Positions 47,046 to 48,359 of a stretch of DNA of 48,359 bases are shown here, one piece after another. A model generated the notes under the pieces. That model worked only from the letters and a program-made list of their open reading frames with translations. It searched no databases and was not told where the DNA came from. The stretch's first letter is position 1. The number at the start of each line of letters is the position of its first letter. Position numbers and translations under genes: made by a program. The stretch is from CAZWXH01 sp964637725 (GTDB lineage Bacteria > Bacillota_I > Bacilli_A > Erysipelotrichales > Coprobacillaceae): positions 1-48,359 of the forward strand of contig CAZWXH010000002.1 in NCBI GenBank assembly GCA_964637725.1. Reading direction: 5' to 3'.

Positions 47046-48233
47046 ATGAAAAGATTATTATCAATTGATATAAAGTATTCATTAACACAAGTTTGTTATT
47101 TTGGGGCATTTTGTGGATTAATGGGTTATGCTTCTGTCTATTTATTAGATCATGGAGTTTCAAACTCTGTTATTGGGATGGTGCTTGCATTAGTAAGTGT
47201 GATTGCAGTATTTACTCAACCAATGATTGCTTCTTTTGCAGATAAAAACAAACATATTGAACTTAGAAAGATTATTATTGTTGTTTTATTAATTATTATT
47301 GGACTTTCATTTGGTTTATATTTATCTAATGGCGTTGCTGTATTATTGCTTTGTTTATTTGTTGGGATTGCAACCCTTATGATGACAATTCAACCATTAT
47401 TGAATTCTTTAGCATTTGTTTTTGAAAAGTATGGTGTAGAAGTTAATTATGGAATAGGAAGAGGACTTGGAAGTGCTGCTTATGCGGTTGTTTCATTTAT
47501 CTTAGGTTATATGATTGAAGATTTTGGAACAAGTATTATTCCTCTTATATATATTGTTTTAAATATTGCTTTGGTTTTTATTGTTTATATCTATGTTATT
47601 CCTAAAAATGAAAAGAAATTAGTTCAAACTGAAAATAAGGAAGAAGTAGAAAGCCAACTTTCTTTTATTGGTTTTTGTCAAACATATCAAAAATTTATGA
47701 TTTTTATTCTAGGTGTTGTGTTAGTATTCTTTACACATACAATTATTAATAACTTCTTTATTCAAGTTTTAAAACCAATTAATGGAACTGAGGCGCAAAT
47801 GGGTACAGCAATATTCTTAGCTGCTATTGTTGAGTTACCAGCCATGGCAATGTTTAATACAGTCAGAAAGAAAGTGAGCTGTACTGCCTTAATTAAGTTA
47901 TCGGTTGTGATGTTCTTGGTTAAACATACGATTACTTTCTTTGCGACAGGGATTATGATGATTTATATCGCACAAGCATTTCAAGTTCTAGCATATGCGA
48001 TCTTTATACCGGCAAGTGTTTATTATGTCAATGAAGTGATAAAACAAGAGGATTCAATTAAGGGCCAATCAATGGTTACAATGGCTATTACTGGTAGTGG
48101 TATTTTAGCTAACTTAATTGGAGGATTCTTGTTGGATAGTATTGGAGTCCACAGTGTACTCATGATAGGTGTGGGTGTATCTATAATAGGAGCTATTGTT
48201 GTTATAATGACTGTTAAACATAAAAAAGCATAA
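47046..48233 (+). CDS. MFS permease, LacY/oligosaccharide-symporter-like
   Basis: This 395-residue membrane protein has 12 spans in two halves with a central loop (about residues 190-215). The N-terminal half (SLTQVCYFGAFCGLMGYASVYLLDHGVSNSVIGMVLALVS) and the FADKNKHIELRK loop match the MFS_1-like group, which includes LacY-type sugar:proton symporters and nucleoside transporters. AGAAAAGGAAT supports ATG 47046. It follows cassette copy 2, so its substrate may be a sugar sensed there. A terminator follows. Confidence 0.88.
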   Translation: MKRLLSIDIKYSLTQVCYFGAFCGLMGYASVYLLDHGVSNSVIGMVLALVSVIAVFTQPMIASFADKNKHIELRKIIIVVLLIIIGLSFGLYLSNGVAVLLLCLFVGIATLMMTIQPLLNSLAFVFEKYGVEVNYGIGRGLGSAAYAVVSFILGYMIEDFGTSIIPLIYIVLNIALVFIVYIYVIPKNEKKLVQTENKEEVESQLSFIGFCQTYQKFMIFILGVVLVFFTHTIINNFFIQVLKPINGTEAQMGTAIFLAAIVELPAMAMFNTVRKKVSCTALIKLSVVMFLVKHTITFFATGIMMIYIAQAFQVLAYAIFIPASVYYVNEVIKQEDSIKGQSMVTMAITGSGILANLIGGFLLDSIGVHSVLMIGVGVSIIGAIVVIMTVKHKKA

Positions 48234-48248
48234 TATAATAAAATGCTT

Positions 48249-48276
48249 AAGACTTATCAATTGGTAAGTCTTTTTT
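48249..48276 (+). terminator. Terminator after the MFS permease gene
   Basis: AAGACTTA (48249-48256) and TAAGTCTT (48265-48272) pair, followed by TTTT. The last 80 bases of the window hold no gene that I can see. Confidence 0.8.
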
Positions 48277-48359
48277 ATATTCTCATTAACTTTTCATTGT
48301 TTTTTTAAAAAGTTCTCATCATTATAAAAACAAACTAATCATTCACTATGTTTTAGCTA

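Noticed and set aside
1..48359. CRISPR array, insertion sequence, prophage or integrative element
   Set aside because: No regularly spaced repeats, transposase, integrase, terminal inverted repeats or phage genes are seen; the two similar cassettes are diverged paralogues, not a mobile element.
1..48359. tRNA or rRNA genes
   Set aside because: No cloverleaf with the GTTCGA-type arm or rRNA-like sequence was noticed in the gaps; all longer gaps are explained by leaders, promoters and terminators.

Overview
The window is AT-rich, densely coded DNA with Shine-Dalgarno sites of the AGGAGG type, short intergenic gaps, many rho-independent terminators, a T-box leader and a dacF-spoIIAA-spoIIAB-sigF cluster. 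This points to a low-GC, endospore-lineage Firmicute. The gene mix (rubrerythrin, fermentative acetate kinase, many PTS-like sugar-sensing proteins, no respiratory genes) would fit an anaerobic gut member of the Erysipelotrichales/Coprobacillaceae type, but that placement is inference. I see no rRNA, tRNA, CRISPR array, insertion sequence or prophage.

Layout. 1-4.1 kb: a PTS IIB protein, an RpiR regulator (minus strand), a Cof-type HAD phosphatase, a two-gene cassette (extended IIB-like protein plus SIS regulator) and methylglyoxal synthase. 4.2-9.5 kb: AIM24-like and DUF1848 proteins, a sugar O-acetyltransferase, a Cys/Met PLP enzyme, then an alpha/beta hydrolase with a second free IIB-like protein behind a promoter carrying a 30-bp perfect palindrome, and a small HTH protein. 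9.5-15.2 kb: dacF, the spoIIA operon, signal peptidase I, an unknown anchored protein and a large protein with an HPr-kinase/PEPCK-type P-loop. 15.3-21.1 kb: a SorC-family regulator and a six-gene operon (dhaL-dhaK-lsrF-DUF1097-VOC-like-ackA) behind a strong promoter with a perfect 20-bp operator and a CcpA (cre) site. 21.1-23.5 kb: a small membrane protein, glutamate dehydrogenase and a PH-like membrane protein. 23.6-30.0 kb: a complete-looking hisZGDBHAF-hisIE operon preceded by a 17-codon leader peptide with His-Arg-His-His and a terminator. 30.1-37.0 kb: DUF2200, a Cys-rich protein, rubrerythrin, a MATE pump behind a promoter-terminator leader, cysK, a PHP-type histidinol phosphatase, a small unknown, a CDF metal transporter and a lone FakA-like domain. 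37.1-39.9 kb: a T-box followed by metNIQ. 39.9-44.2 kb: a LysR regulator divergent from a six-gene cluster (small coiled protein, cyclophilin-like lipoprotein, DUF3737, PatB/MalY C-S lyase, flavodoxin-like reductase). 44.2-48.3 kb: a double-HD protein, a second copy of the IIB/SIS cassette and a LacY-like MFS permease.

Two themes stand out. First, the SorC-controlled operon looks like a rewired AI-2/Lsr-type pathway: it keeps a regulator of the LsrR family and an LsrF-type thiolase, but a DhaK/DhaL kinase stands where LsrK would be, a VOC-like protein where LsrG would be, a DUF1097 membrane protein where the transporter would be, and acetate kinase closes the route. Second, four IIB-like proteins with the phospho-cysteine loop occur without any IIC permease in the window; two of them are fused to an unknown N-terminal domain and sit directly before a SIS-domain regulator, as two copies of one cassette about 43 kb apart. 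A third, smaller pattern is that three genes have their ribosome binding site separated from the likely ATG by a perfect or near-perfect hairpin.
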